Assembly: GCA_014804655.1 (NCBI GenBank)
Contig: JAAUZK010000033.1
Coordinates: forward strand, 12,002-70,980
Source of the DNA: Lachnospiraceae bacterium
GTDB lineage: Bacteria; Bacillota; Clostridia; Lachnospirales; Lachnospiraceae
DNA: 58,979 nucleotides
Direction: 5' to 3'
The position numbers and the translations under genes were made by a program. A model generated the notes under the pieces. That model ran no database searches and was not told where the DNA came from. It saw nothing but the letters and a program-made list of their open reading frames with translations. Each line of letters opens with the position of its first letter. Within the stretch, counting starts at the first letter, position 1. This document shows positions 11,475-21,424 of this stretch, piece after piece.

Positions 11475-11684
11475 ATGAAAAAATTATTTATTTATCTTAT
11501 TAAATTCTATAGAAAATATATCTCTCCTATGAAGAGTACGAAATGTCCGTATATTCCGACTTGTTCAGAGTATGGTTTGGAAGCGGTGGAGAAATACGGC
11601 GCTTTGAAGGGCGGACTTATGGCTCTTTGGAGGATATGCAGATGTAATCCTTTTTCAAAAGGTGGTTATGATCCTGTTCCCTGA
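11475..11684 (+). CDS. yidD: Membrane protein insertion efficiency factor YidD
   Basis: A 69-residue protein with the YidD (DUF37/haemolytic domain) pattern: an amphipathic N-terminus ([16 protein letters not shown]), then [19 protein letters not shown] and [13 protein letters not shown], giving the family's conserved cysteines. It acts at the inner face of the membrane with YidC during insertion. The ATG at 11475 gives the family's normal N-terminus, although its ribosome-binding site is poor, suggesting coupling to rnpA 19 bp upstream. yidC starts 38 bp downstream. Confidence 0.92.
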   Translation: MKKLFIYLIKFYRKYISPMKSTKCPYIPTCSEYGLEAVEKYGALKGGLMALWRICRCNPFSKGGYDPVP

Positions 11685-11722
11685 CGGAACAGAGAAAAGA
11701 AAATTAAGGAGGTAATCCGATA

Positions 11723-13039
11723 GTGACAGGTATTTTATTAACTAAGGACCCCGGTAGGATTATCGGTCCTATTGCTTCATTGCTGGGCTATATTATGGAA
11801 GGTATCTTTTTTGTTTTAGACAAAATTGGTCTTCCTAATATTGGACTTGCTATTATACTGTTCACAATCGTAATGTATCTGCTTCTTCTGCCTCTTACGA
11901 TCAAGCAGCAGAAATTCTCTAAGTTATCTGCCAAAATGAATCCTGAACTTCAGGCAATTCAGGCAAAATATAAGGGTAAGAATGATAACGAATCCATGAT
12001 GGCTATGAATATGGAGACAAAAGCAGTCTATGCGAAATACGGCGTGTCTCCGTCGGGAAGTTGCGTTCAGTTGATAATTCAGCTGCCTATCTTATGGGCA
12101 TTGTATCGTGTTATCTACAATATGCCTGCTTATGTCGGTAAAATTAAGGAAGCTTTCTTCCCTTTGGTTGATAATTTGATTGCTCAGAAGGGAAGTACGG
12201 AATTAATTCAGTCTTTTTCGCAAGCCGGCATGTATAATAAGAATTTTTCGAATGAATCTTTTATCGGCGGTGTAACTTCCTATGTACAGAATACATTTAT
12301 CGATGTATTAAATAAGGCTACTTCTGCTGAGTGGGTTATTATTAAAGAAACATTTCCTAATTTGACGACGGATGTGGATCACACACTTAGTCTTTTAAAC
12401 CGATATAATAATTTCTTAGGTTTAAATATTGCAAATTCTCCTTCTTTTACTATGAAGGCAGCATTAGCAGATAAGTCTTTTCTTATGGTAATTGCAGCCT
12501 TGTCTATTCCTGTTTTGTCTGCGGTAACACAGTGGATTAATGTAAAGCTTATGCCGCAGCAGAATACACAGCAGGATAACAAAAATGCCAGCGATCAGCA
12601 GAATGCGATGATGCAGTCTATGAAAACGATGAATATGATGATGCCGATTATGTCTGCTGTATTCTGTTATACACTTCCTGCAGGTTTAGGACTTTACTGG
12701 ATAGCTGGTGCTGTTGTAAGAAGTGTTCAGCAGGTTGTTATCAATAAACATATTGATAAGATGGATCTGGATGAAGTTATTAAGAACAATGAAGAGAAAG
12801 CTAAGAAAAAAATGGCGAAAGCCGGTGTCAGGGCAGAGCAGATGGCAGCATATGCCAATATGAATACGAAGAATGTGAGTACTTCTAAGAAACAATCCAA
12901 TATTCCTACGATGACACAGGAAGAAAAGGATGAAGCGGTGAGAAAATCTACGGAGTATTATAATAAGAATGCAAAACCCGGCAGTATGATGTCTAAGGCA
13001 AATATGGTAAAGCAGTATAATGAAAAAAATAATAAATAA
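11723..13039 (+). CDS. yidC: Membrane protein insertase YidC/OxaA
   Basis: A 438-residue YidC2-type insertase that inserts and folds membrane proteins alone or with SecYEG. It begins at GTG 11723 behind AAGGAGG. Hydrophobic helices occur near residues 16-38, 42-62, 110-135, 245-268 and 290-325, with the conserved cytoplasmic hairpin KQQKFSKLSAKMNPELQAIQ between the first two and the third. The long charged C-terminal tail (from about 345, rich in Lys, Met and Asn) is typical of Gram-positive paralogues that bind ribosomes. The loop between helices 3 and 4 is longer than in Bacillus SpoIIIJ. It is followed by jag as in most Firmicutes. Confidence 0.95.
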   Translation: MTGILLTKDPGRIIGPIASLLGYIMEGIFFVLDKIGLPNIGLAIILFTIVMYLLLLPLTIKQQKFSKLSAKMNPELQAIQAKYKGKNDNESMMAMNMETKAVYAKYGVSPSGSCVQLIIQLPILWALYRVIYNMPAYVGKIKEAFFPLVDNLIAQKGSTELIQSFSQAGMYNKNFSNESFIGGVTSYVQNTFIDVLNKATSAEWVIIKETFPNLTTDVDHTLSLLNRYNNFLGLNIANSPSFTMKAALADKSFLMVIAALSIPVLSAVTQWINVKLMPQQNTQQDNKNASDQQNAMMQSMKTMNMMMPIMSAVFCYTLPAGLGLYWIAGAVVRSVQQVVINKHIDKMDLDEVIKNNEEKAKKKMAKAGVRAEQMAAYANMNTKNVSTSKKQSNIPTMTQEEKDEAVRKSTEYYNKNAKPGSMMSKANMVKQYNEKNNK

Positions 13040-13086
13040 AATTTTATTGTGATTGTATGATGTATAAGAATGGAGGTTAAATTGTT

Positions 13087-13725
13087 ATGGAATTTATTGA
13101 AGTATCTGCAAAAACAGTTAATGATGCAATTACGGAAGCATGTCAGAAATTAACTGTGACAAGTGATAAATTAGAATATGAAGTAATAGAAGAAGGTTCT
13201 TCGGGATTTCTGGGAATCGGTTCTAAACCTGCTGTTATTAAAGCAAGAGTAAAGTCTTCTGTAGAAGATACGGCAAGAGATTTCTTGAATGAAGTGTTCC
13301 GTGCAATGGATCTGACAGTTGTTGTTGATGTAAAATATAATGAAGCTGAAAGTTCCATGGAAGTGGATTTGAGCGGTGACGAAATGGGAGTTCTGATCGG
13401 AAAAAGAGGTCAGACACTTGATTCTTTACAGTATCTTGTATCACTGGTTGTAAATAAAAATGTAGAGAATTATATCAGAGTTAAAGTTGATACAGAAAAT
13501 TACCGTCAGAGAAGAAAAGAGACTCTTGAGAATCTGGCTAAGAATATCTCTTATAAAGTAAAGAGAACAAAGAGACCTGTGTCTTTAGAGCCGATGAATC
13601 CTTATGAAAGAAGAATTATTCACTCTGCGCTTCAGAATGATAAGTATGTGACAACGCATAGTGAAGGAGATGAGCCTTTCAGGCATGTTGTTGTTGTTTT
13701 GAGAAAATATGAGAAGCATAATTAA
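13087..13725 (+). CDS. jag: RNA-binding protein Jag/KhpB
   Basis: A 212-residue protein with three domains: Jag_N (about 1-50, with the EEGSSGFLGIGSKPA turn), a KH-like domain near 75-135 (LIGKRGQTLDSLQYLVSLVV) and an R3H domain near 145-208 (LEPMNPYERRIIH, ending VVVLRKYEK). KhpB binds RNA with KhpA and affects cell elongation and division in streptococci; here only the RNA-binding architecture is seen. It lies 47 bp after yidC and is followed by a perfect hairpin terminator. Confidence 0.95.
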   Translation: MEFIEVSAKTVNDAITEACQKLTVTSDKLEYEVIEEGSSGFLGIGSKPAVIKARVKSSVEDTARDFLNEVFRAMDLTVVVDVKYNEAESSMEVDLSGDEMGVLIGKRGQTLDSLQYLVSLVVNKNVENYIRVKVDTENYRQRRKETLENLAKNISYKVKRTKRPVSLEPMNPYERRIIHSALQNDKYVTTHSEGDEPFRHVVVVLRKYEKHN

Positions 13726-13740
13726 TCAATCTTTTTATGA

Positions 13741-13773
13741 AAAACAGCAGGAATGTAATGTTCCTGCTGTTTT
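13741..13773 (+). terminator. Terminator between jag and mnmE
   Basis: A perfect 13-bp stem, AAAACAGCAGGAA with TTCCTGCTGTTTT, around a seven-base loop, 16 bp after the jag stop. The T-run is short, so read-through into mnmE is likely. Confidence 0.75.
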
Positions 13774-13802
13774 CAGTAAAAAATGGGAGGCTTAGATCTT
13801 AT

Positions 13803-15254
13803 ATGAAGACAGATACAATAGCGGCGATTGCAACAGCTATGTCTGATTCGGGAATCGGAATTATTCGTGTCAGTGGAGAAGATTCTATTTCAATTGTAGA
13901 TAAAATATATCGAAATGTGAAAATGAAACAAATTCTGACAACATATAAATCCCATACGATACATTATGGATTTATTGTAGAAGAGAATGGAACTGTTATA
14001 GATGAGGTTATGGTTTCAATCATGAAAGCGCCGAGAAGTTATACGATGGAAGATACGGTGGAGATTAATTGCCATGGCGGCGTTTTTATGATGAGGAAGA
14101 TTCTTGATATTGTGGTAAAAGCGGGTGCAAGAATTGCGGAGCCGGGTGAATTTACGAAACGAGCTTTCTTAAACGGAAGGATTGATCTGTCTAAGGCGGA
14201 AGCTGTAATGGATATTATTCATGCGAAGAGTGAATTTGCTCTGCAATCTTCAGTGAAACAGTTAAAGGGTTCTGTATCTGATATGATTCAGGAAATCAGA
14301 GCTGATATTCTTCATGAGATTGCGTTTATTGAAGCTGCACTTGATGATCCGGAACATTTTGATCTGGAATCTGTAGGTTATGGCGATGCACTTTATAAAA
14401 TTGTTAAGAAGATAGGTGAACGTATTGGTACGCTGATTGATTCTGCGGAAAATGGCAGAATATTGTCAGAAGGAATCCAGACTGTGATTGTTGGTAAACC
14501 GAATGCTGGTAAATCGTCTCTTCTTAATATGCTCGTAGGAGAAGAGAGAGCAATTGTTACGGATATTGCCGGTACAACTAGAGATATTTTGGAAGAAACT
14601 ATTTCAATTGACGGTATTTTGTTCCGTATTTTGGATACGGCAGGTATTCGTTCTACGGAAGATATTGTGGAAAAGATAGGTGTAGATCGTGCCAGAAATG
14701 CGGTGGAAGAAGCCGATCTGGTTCTTTATGTTATTGATTCTTCTGTACCGCTTGACGAAAATGACGAAGCAATTTTTCATATGATTGAGGGTAAAAATAC
14801 AATTATTCTGTTAAATAAATCGGATTTATTTACTGTTGTAACGGAGAGAGATATACGTTCTTTTATTAGAAAAATGAAGGAACAGAATAAAAATCATATT
14901 TTTGAAACTAACGTGGAATGTCAGAATATATATGAAAACAGAATAATCAGGACATCTATGAAGGAACGGGACGGTGTATCACTTTTTTTAAGAACCGTGA
15001 AAGAAATGTTTTTTCAGGGTGAGATTATTTATAATGATGAAGTATATATTACAAATGCGCGTCATAAAGAGGCATTGCAGAATGCTTATGATAGTCTGGC
15101 TCAGGTTCTAAAAAGTATAGAAGATCATATGCCGGAAGATTTCTATACGATTGATCTGATGAATGCTTATGCGTTTCTTGGTACGATCATTGGGGAAGAA
15201 GTCGGAGATGATCTGGTAAATGAAATATTCAGTAAGTTTTGTATGGGAAAATAA
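13803..15254 (+). CDS. mnmE: tRNA uridine-5-carboxymethylaminomethyl modification GTPase MnmE
   Basis: A 483-residue GTPase that with MnmG modifies the wobble uridine (U34) of several tRNAs. The N-terminal formyl-THF-binding region starts TDTIAAIATAMSDSGIGIIR; the G domain begins near residue 229 with GKPNAGKSSLLN, then DIAGTTRD, DTAGIR and NKSD; and the C-terminus ends with the catalytic-cysteine motif FCMGK. The start is ATG 13803, preceded by GGGAGG; an in-frame Met at 13737 is rejected because it would place the terminator stem inside the coding region. mnmG follows after 20 bp. Confidence 0.97.
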   Translation: MKTDTIAAIATAMSDSGIGIIRVSGEDSISIVDKIYRNVKMKQILTTYKSHTIHYGFIVEENGTVIDEVMVSIMKAPRSYTMEDTVEINCHGGVFMMRKILDIVVKAGARIAEPGEFTKRAFLNGRIDLSKAEAVMDIIHAKSEFALQSSVKQLKGSVSDMIQEIRADILHEIAFIEAALDDPEHFDLESVGYGDALYKIVKKIGERIGTLIDSAENGRILSEGIQTVIVGKPNAGKSSLLNMLVGEERAIVTDIAGTTRDILEETISIDGILFRILDTAGIRSTEDIVEKIGVDRARNAVEEADLVLYVIDSSVPLDENDEAIFHMIEGKNTIILLNKSDLFTVVTERDIRSFIRKMKEQNKNHIFETNVECQNIYENRIIRTSMKERDGVSLFLRTVKEMFFQGEIIYNDEVYITNARHKEALQNAYDSLAQVLKSIEDHMPEDFYTIDLMNAYAFLGTIIGEEVGDDLVNEIFSKFCMGK

Positions 15255-15274
15255 AAATAAATGAGGAATAAAAT

Positions 15275-17191
15275 ATGACTGAAATCAGAGAAAAATATGA
15301 TGTCTGTGTAGTAGGTGCCGGTCATGCAGGATGTGAGGCGGCGCTTGCCTGTGCAAGACTCGGACTGGAAACGATTATGTTTACGGTCAGTGTGGACAGT
15401 ATTGCATTAATGCCGTGTAATCCTAATGTTGGAGGTACTTCTAAGGGACATCTGGTACGCGAGATCGATGCTTTGGGCGGCGAGATGGGTAAGAATATTG
15501 ATAAGACTTTCATACAGTCTAAGATGTTGAACAGATCAAAGGGTCCCGCGGTACATTCTCTGAGAGCGCAGGCTGATAAAGCGGAATATTCAAGAGAGAT
15601 GCGTAAAGTACTGGAAAATCAGGATTACTTGACGATTAAACAGGCAGAGGTATGCGAACTGATAACAGAAGAATATGAGAACGCTTCTGAATCGGGAAAC
15701 ACTATTGCAACGAAGAAAATTACAGGTGTCAAAACTTATACAGGTGCAGTTTATGAATGTAAGGCAGTGATTTTGTGTACGGGTACTTATTTGAAAGCGA
15801 GATGTCTTTGTGGTGAAGCGATTACTTATACGGGACCTAACGGATTACAGCCTGCTAATCATCTGACAGATTCCCTTATCGCTCTCGGTGTAGAGATGAG
15901 GAGATTTAAAACCGGTACACCTGCCAGAATGGATGGACGTACAATCGATTACAGCAAGATGGAAGAACAGTTTGGTGATGAGAGGGTAATTCCTTTTTCT
16001 TTCTCTACAAATCCTGAAGATGTGCAGATTGATCAGGTTTCCTGCTGGCTGACTTATACGAATGAGAAAACTCATGATATTATACGGGCGAATCTGGATC
16101 GTTCTCCGATTTATGCGGGTATTATAGAAGGAACTGGCCCGCGGTATTGTCCTTCCATAGAAGATAAAGTAGTAAAATTTGCGGACAAAGAGAGGCATCA
16201 GGTTTTTATCGAGCCGGAAGGAAATCATACGCATGAAATGTATGTGGGAGGTATGTCTTCTTCTCTTCCTGAGGATGTACAGCTTGCCATGTATCGTACT
16301 GTGCCCGGATTGGAAAATTGTAAAATTGTGAGAAATGCTTATGCGATTGAATATGACTGTATTAATCCGAGACAATTATATCCTACTCTGGAATTTAAGG
16401 ATATTAAAGGATTGTTCAGCGGCGGACAGTTTAACGGCAGCAGCGGATATGAAGAAGCGGCGGCGCAAGGTTTGATTGCGGGTATTAATGCGGCAATGGA
16501 AATTCTGAATAAAGAGATGATTGTTCTGGATCGTTCTCAGGCGTACATAGGTGTATTGATTGATGATCTGGTAACGAAAGAAAATTTCGAGCCTTATCGT
16601 ATGATGACTTCCAGGGCAGAATACCGTCTTTTGCTCCGACAGGATAATGCTGACTTAAGGCTCCGTAAGATCGGGTATGAAGTCGGACTTGTCTCAAAAG
16701 AGGTTTATGAAAAAACGCTTTATAAGCAGAAACTGATTGACCGGGAGATTGAAAGATTAAAGAATACGATGATCGGAGCAGCAAAAGAAAATCAGGAATT
16801 TTTGATTGCTCATGAGAGTTCGACTCTTAAGACAGCTGCCAGTCTGGCGGAGCTTATGTGCCGTCCGGAGTTGTCTTATGAAATGTTATCTGAGCTCGAT
16901 TCGAAACGTCCTGATCTTCCTGCGGATGTAATAGAGCAGGTAGAAATTGAAATAAAATATGAAGGTTATATTATAAGGCAACAGCGTCAGGTGGAACAGT
17001 ATAAGAAAATGGAGAAGAGACGTATTCCGGCTGATCTGGATTATAATGCAATCAGCTCGCTGCGACTGGAAGCGAGACAGAAGCTGAATGCCTATAAACC
17101 TGTGTCAGTGGGACAGGCTTCCAGAATTTCCGGAGTATCTCCTGCGGATATTTCTGTGCTGTTGGTGTATTTGGAGCAGAGGAAAAAATAA
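15275..17191 (+). CDS. mnmG: tRNA U34 carboxymethylaminomethyl-modifying enzyme MnmG
   Basis: A 638-residue FAD enzyme and partner of MnmE. The N-terminal dinucleotide-binding motif is [20 protein letters not shown] (about 11-30), followed by the family blocks [31 protein letters not shown] and [21 protein letters not shown]. The helical C-terminal MnmE-binding region ends [15 protein letters not shown]. Length is standard for the long bacterial form. It is directly downstream of mnmE, 20 bp away, consistent with co-expression of the complex. Confidence 0.98.
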   Translation: MTEIREKYDVCVVGAGHAGCEAALACARLGLETIMFTVSVDSIALMPCNPNVGGTSKGHLVREIDALGGEMGKNIDKTFIQSKMLNRSKGPAVHSLRAQADKAEYSREMRKVLENQDYLTIKQAEVCELITEEYENASESGNTIATKKITGVKTYTGAVYECKAVILCTGTYLKARCLCGEAITYTGPNGLQPANHLTDSLIALGVEMRRFKTGTPARMDGRTIDYSKMEEQFGDERVIPFSFSTNPEDVQIDQVSCWLTYTNEKTHDIIRANLDRSPIYAGIIEGTGPRYCPSIEDKVVKFADKERHQVFIEPEGNHTHEMYVGGMSSSLPEDVQLAMYRTVPGLENCKIVRNAYAIEYDCINPRQLYPTLEFKDIKGLFSGGQFNGSSGYEEAAAQGLIAGINAAMEILNKEMIVLDRSQAYIGVLIDDLVTKENFEPYRMMTSRAEYRLLLRQDNADLRLRKIGYEVGLVSKEVYEKTLYKQKLIDREIERLKNTMIGAAKENQEFLIAHESSTLKTAASLAELMCRPELSYEMLSELDSKRPDLPADVIEQVEIEIKYEGYIIRQQRQVEQYKKMEKRRIPADLDYNAISSLRLEARQKLNAYKPVSVGQASRISGVSPADISVLLVYLEQRKK

Positions 17192-17311
17192 ATCTTTAAT
17201 ATTGTACGCTCTAGCTTATTTCATTTAAAGATATTTTTAATTAATTGATTTGGATACAGTGTTGGAGCAAATGTTGCAGATCGAAAGAAAGGCATGGTTT
17301 AAAATTTTGAA

Positions 17312-18118
17312 ATGACAAAAAATATAGAATTAGATAATTATAAATTAAATTCTTTTCAGAAAGATTTAGATGAACTGAATATTTTATTGACTGAAAATCA
17401 GTTACGTCAGTTTATGCAATATTATGAATTGTTAGTAGAATGGAATCAGGTTATGAATCTGACTGCAATCACGGAATTTGATGAAGTTCTTAAGAAACAT
17501 TTTATAGACAGCTTATCACTGGTGAAAGCTTGTGACTTGAGCGGTGAACAAAATGATATTTCTACGGACATTTCTCTGATCGATATCGGAACAGGTGCGG
17601 GTTTTCCCGGAATACCGTTAAAAATAGTCTTTCCGAATATCAAAGTTACTCTTATGGATTCTTTGAATAAAAGAGTTGATTTTCTGAATGAAGTGATAGC
17701 TGTATTAGGACTTGATGAGATAGAGACGATTCATGGCAGGGCGGAAGATTATGCAAAACCGGATCTGTTGAGAGAAAAGTATGATCTGTGCGTGTCCAGA
17801 GCCGTGGCGAATCTCTCTACACTCTCGGAATACTGTCTTCCTTATGTGAAGATTGGCGGTAAATTTATCTCTTATAAATCGGAAAAGATTATTGACGAGA
17901 TAAAAGATGCAGAATATGCGATAGAGATACTGGGCGGAAAAGTTGAGGATCAGGTTTCTTTTATGCTTCCTAATTCAGAATTATACCGCAATCTTTTTGT
18001 AGTAACAAAGTGCACTGATACGCCATTGAAGTATCCTAGAAAAGCGGGAATGGCAAGTAAGAAACCTTTAACAAGACATGCAGTTATACTAAGGCGACAA
18101 AAAACGCCGCCTAAGTAA
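17312..18118 (+). CDS. rsmG: 16S rRNA (guanine-527-N7)-methyltransferase RsmG
   Basis: A 268-residue Rossmann methyltransferase that makes m7G527 in 16S rRNA. SAM-binding motif I is DIGTGAGFPGIPLKIVFP near residue 91, with SRAVANLSTLSEYCLPYVKIGG near 168 containing the usual post-motif residues. About 25 extra residues at the N-terminus make it slightly longer than typical, so an internal start is possible, though no better ribosome-binding site is seen. It is 120 bp downstream of mnmG, a gap in which I see no gene. Confidence 0.95.
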   Translation: MTKNIELDNYKLNSFQKDLDELNILLTENQLRQFMQYYELLVEWNQVMNLTAITEFDEVLKKHFIDSLSLVKACDLSGEQNDISTDISLIDIGTGAGFPGIPLKIVFPNIKVTLMDSLNKRVDFLNEVIAVLGLDEIETIHGRAEDYAKPDLLREKYDLCVSRAVANLSTLSEYCLPYVKIGGKFISYKSEKIIDEIKDAEYAIEILGGKVEDQVSFMLPNSELYRNLFVVTKCTDTPLKYPRKAGMASKKPLTRHAVILRRQKTPPK

Positions 18119-18211
18119 AACTAAGTCATGTCTGGGAGAATGCAAAGAGCATGCATTCTCCGCGGGATGTGGTGAAATGTGAGAGGATAAGAAGGAGGTA
18201 TGGTCACAATA

Positions 18212-19975
18212 ATGAATATTTTACTTGTAGCCATTAATGCGAAATACATACATTCCAATCCTGCCGTTTTCTCTTTAAAATCCTGTGCGGGTGAATATGA
18301 GTCTCTTGTAGATGTGATGGAATTTACGATCAATCAGCAGACTTCTTATATTTTGAGTGAAATTTATAAGAAGCGTCCTGATGTGGTCGCTTTTTCATGT
18401 TATATCTGGAATCGGAATATGGTTGGTGAGATCATTTCCGATTTGCATAAAATCATGCCGAATGTAGAAATCTGGGCAGGTGGCCCGGAGGTTTCTTACG
18501 ATGCGTCTGATGTGATTAAGGAGTGGAAACTCAGAGGAGTCATGTCCGGTTATGGAGAAGGTACTTTTAATCGTCTTGTGTCTGCCTATGTCAATGGTGT
18601 TCCGGAAACTCTTCCTGCTGTTCTTGACGGAAATAATTCTTCTCGGATTTTATTAGATGAGATTCCCTTTTGGTATCAGAATATAGAGGATTTTGAACAT
18701 CGCATTGTTTATTATGAAAGCAGTCGGGGATGTCCTTTTTCCTGTAGCTATTGTCTTTCTTCTATTGATAAGATGATGGACTTTCGTTCTGTGGAATATG
18801 TGTGTCGTGATGTTGATTTCTTTTTACAACAAAATATTGTACAAGTAAAGTTTGTGGATCGTACTTTTAATTGTAAGAAAGATCATGCGCTTCCGATCCT
18901 GCAATATATATTGGAACATGATAATGGCATTACTAATTTTCATTTTGAGATTGCGGCCGATCTTCTGGATGAAGACTATTTTACATTACTTGCAAAACTG
19001 CGTCCCGGCGCGGTCCAATTTGAGATTGGTGTACAGTCTACTAACCCTCAGACGATTTCTGAAATTAACCGTAAGATGGATTTTGATAAAGTTGTCGATG
19101 TTGTTCGAAGAATTTCTTCTTTGAATAATATCCACGTACATCTGGATCTGATTGCCGGACTGCCTTATGAAGATTTGAAGATTTTTAAGAAATCATTTAA
19201 TGATGTATATGCACTTTCTCCGGAACAGTTACAATTAGGATTTCTTAAGGTGTTAAAAGGTTCTGCCATGGAGCTTCATGCTGCGGAGTATGAACTTGTG
19301 TACACATCACTTCCGCCTTATGAAGTTCTCTCAACGAAATGGCTTTCTTATGGGGATGTTTGTCATTTGAAGCGGATTGAGGAAGTATTGGAAATCTATT
19401 ATAACAGCGGACAGTTTAGAAATACGCTGCTATATTTATGTTCTTATTTTAATACGCCATATGATTTATATGATGTTCTTGCAGCATGGTATGAAGAACA
19501 TGATCTGTTTGGTATTCAGTCATCACGAACCAGAAAATATGAAATTCTGATGGAGTTCGGAACTGCTTTGATTAGTCAGAATATACAGCTGAGAAATTGT
19601 TTTTCGAAAGAAAATGTTTTTTCTGAAAAATATGAATATGAGAATGATTCCGTAGAGAAAAGAATTTCAATTTTACAAGAATATCTTACATATGATTTAT
19701 ACTTGCGTGAGCACATGAAAAATCGTCCTTCTTTTACTCCTTCTTTGGATAGGTGGAAGAACGATATTCATGATATATTACATAAAGAGTCGCAGGCCCA
19801 TTTGATGTTTCCGGAATTGTCCGGATGTAATTATAGAGAATTGACGAAGGCATTGCACGTCGAAGTATTTGAGAATATTTTTGTGAAGCCTTCCTTTATG
19901 ATTTTCTGTTATGACAGAAGAGATCCGTTGACAAATAATTGTAATGTTATAAAAGTAAATGACAATTTTTTTTAG
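18212..19975 (+). CDS. B12-binding-domain radical SAM protein (DUF4080 type)
   Basis: A 587-residue protein with an N-terminal cobalamin-binding-type Rossmann domain (about 1-140, starting NILLVAINAKYIHSNPAVFS), a radical SAM core with C174-x3-C178-x2-C181 (GCPFSCSYC) that would hold a 4Fe-4S cluster, and a C-terminal domain typical of the DUF4080 group. The substrate is unknown. The classical B12 motif DxHxxG is not evident, so cobalamin may not be bound. ATG 18212 is preferred to 18200, which abuts the GAAGGAGG ribosome-binding site. It lies about 90 bp downstream of rsmG and is followed by a terminator. Confidence 0.88.
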   Translation: MNILLVAINAKYIHSNPAVFSLKSCAGEYESLVDVMEFTINQQTSYILSEIYKKRPDVVAFSCYIWNRNMVGEIISDLHKIMPNVEIWAGGPEVSYDASDVIKEWKLRGVMSGYGEGTFNRLVSAYVNGVPETLPAVLDGNNSSRILLDEIPFWYQNIEDFEHRIVYYESSRGCPFSCSYCLSSIDKMMDFRSVEYVCRDVDFFLQQNIVQVKFVDRTFNCKKDHALPILQYILEHDNGITNFHFEIAADLLDEDYFTLLAKLRPGAVQFEIGVQSTNPQTISEINRKMDFDKVVDVVRRISSLNNIHVHLDLIAGLPYEDLKIFKKSFNDVYALSPEQLQLGFLKVLKGSAMELHAAEYELVYTSLPPYEVLSTKWLSYGDVCHLKRIEEVLEIYYNSGQFRNTLLYLCSYFNTPYDLYDVLAAWYEEHDLFGIQSSRTRKYEILMEFGTALISQNIQLRNCFSKENVFSEKYEYENDSVEKRISILQEYLTYDLYLREHMKNRPSFTPSLDRWKNDIHDILHKESQAHLMFPELSGCNYRELTKALHVEVFENIFVKPSFMIFCYDRRDPLTNNCNVIKVNDNFF

Positions 19976-19993
19976 ATATTTATCAATAATAAC

Positions 19994-20043
19994 GCCTGAA
20001 CAGATAGAATCTTTGAAAATTTTTTATCTATTCAGGCTTTTTG
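19994..20043. terminator. Terminator between convergent genes at 20 kb
   Basis: GCCTGAA-N-AGATA pairs with TATCT-N-TTCAGGC across a loop of about 18 bases and is followed by five T residues. It closes the radical SAM transcript. Confidence 0.75.
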
Positions 20044-20149
20044 TTTGTATGTAAAAAGTAATGATTAGATATATTACAAAGTTCATCATGAGAGTAAGTA
20101 TAATTTAAATGGTAAAAATATATTAAGTATGTAGTATATAAATTATGTA

Positions 20150-21100
20150 TTACAAAAGTAAAAATATTTTAATCTGTTCCAATACCTCATCAGGAGCTTC
20201 TAGCTGTGGAAGATGTTTCGTGTCTGGAATATATACATCTTCGATTGCCGCATTATAATATTTATAGTTTTCAATGGTAGTTTTAATATCCTTTTCTTTT
20301 TCGCCGCCGATCATTAAGATACTGTTATTAATTTCCTTCAGTTCATGAAGAATATTCATGTTCATATATTTTCCGACATAACTTGCGAAGGCATACTTGG
20401 AATAGTAATTACCGGTATATGCTGCTTCCAGATAGTTGTAAATATATTTTTCTTTGATTTCATCTGAATGACAGAAATACTCTGTTCTGAATATTTTCTC
20501 CATACCGTGTCTATTGGTAAGTACATGATATGTAAATGTACCGAGGATCGGACTTTCCAAAAACAGTTTCATCAGTTTCGTCTGTTTGGATGGAATCTGA
20601 TTCTGCAGATAAAGATTCTGCGGATTAATGCAGATTAATTTATTTACGATATCCGGATTGTTATGGCATGCCATCATAACGAACGGAACAGACTCGCCGG
20701 TTACAACAACGGAGGTTTTTCTTTTGATCACATTTTTAATAAAATCGTTGATTAACTGTTCGTACAGATTGTTGGTATATGTTATGGCAGGTTTGTCAGA
20801 CAGACCGTATCCCAGCAAGTCTATGGAATATATTTCATGTTCCTCGGTGAGATTATTGATCAGTCTGTGGTATTCATAATTAGAACTTCCTACTGTGAGA
20901 TCATGAATCAGAAGCAGAGGAGCTCCGCTGCCTTTTTTCTGATATCTGATTTTTCCGAAACGCCATTCGTAATAATGATTTTCAGAATTTGCCAATAAGT
21001 TTTTAACAGTGCATAAGGAAGTATGGACCCGATTAATGACATGAATTGTTGTGACAGAGAAGGTTGATAATAATAGTGCCGTGGTTAGTTTTTTATTCAT
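20150..21100 (-). CDS. Alpha/beta-fold hydrolase, membrane- or surface-attached
   Basis: A 316-residue alpha/beta hydrolase. Residues 1-20 form a hydrophobic segment after two lysines, suggesting a signal anchor. The core has the oxyanion-loop block LLLIHDLTVGSSNYEY (62-77), the strand-loop SIDLLGYGLSDKP (92-104), and a nucleophile elbow GESVP with Ser137, where the second glycine of G-x-S-x-G is replaced by proline. A C-terminal His near 296 (DTKHLPQLEAP) completes the likely triad. The substrate is not predictable. It stands alone on the minus strand, divergent from the sensor kinase with 324 bp between them. Confidence 0.85.
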   Translation of the reverse strand: MNKKLTTALLLSTFSVTTIHVINRVHTSLCTVKNLLANSENHYYEWRFGKIRYQKKGSGAPLLLIHDLTVGSSNYEYHRLINNLTEEHEIYSIDLLGYGLSDKPAITYTNNLYEQLINDFIKNVIKRKTSVVVTGESVPFVMMACHNNPDIVNKLICINPQNLYLQNQIPSKQTKLMKLFLESPILGTFTYHVLTNRHGMEKIFRTEYFCHSDEIKEKYIYNYLEAAYTGNYYSKYAFASYVGKYMNMNILHELKEINNSILMIGGEKEKDIKTTIENYKYYNAAIEDVYIPDTKHLPQLEAPDEVLEQIKIFLLL

Positions 21101-21424
21101 GAATTATCCTCCAACGTAAACAGTTGACTGTGATGTTAATTGTATGATTTCAATCTTCCCATACACTGTTGAATAGGCATCTGAATTGATTCACCTGTAT
21201 TTATCAGATTGATTGTTCGAAACTCCTATCAATAATATGTGAATTCTGACGTTTGTTTAATATATGTTTATTATACTTTAAATTTTCTTATAGTTCAAAT
21301 CCAACAAATGTATAATGATAAAAATCTTTTCTAATTTCTCAATTTAGTATATGATTAAAATATCACAAAAAAATATGGCGCGATCAAAGCGATAACAATA
21401 TTTTATGTTATGCGGAGAAAATAT
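21101..21424. other. Divergent intergenic region, no gene seen
   Basis: These 324 bp separate the divergent hydrolase and histidine kinase genes. They are AT-rich and must carry both promoters, but no near-consensus sigma-A promoter, operator or stable hairpin stands out. The kinase start is preceded by GGAG at 21414-21417. Confidence 0.6.

Noticed and set aside
13737..13802. Upstream in-frame start for MnmE
   Set aside because: It falls within the jag terminator stem and adds residues unlike the family; ATG 13803 with GGGAGG is better.
15845..16375. 176-codon minus-strand reading frame opposite mnmG
   Set aside because: Antisense shadow of a highly conserved gene, with no start signal or family similarity.
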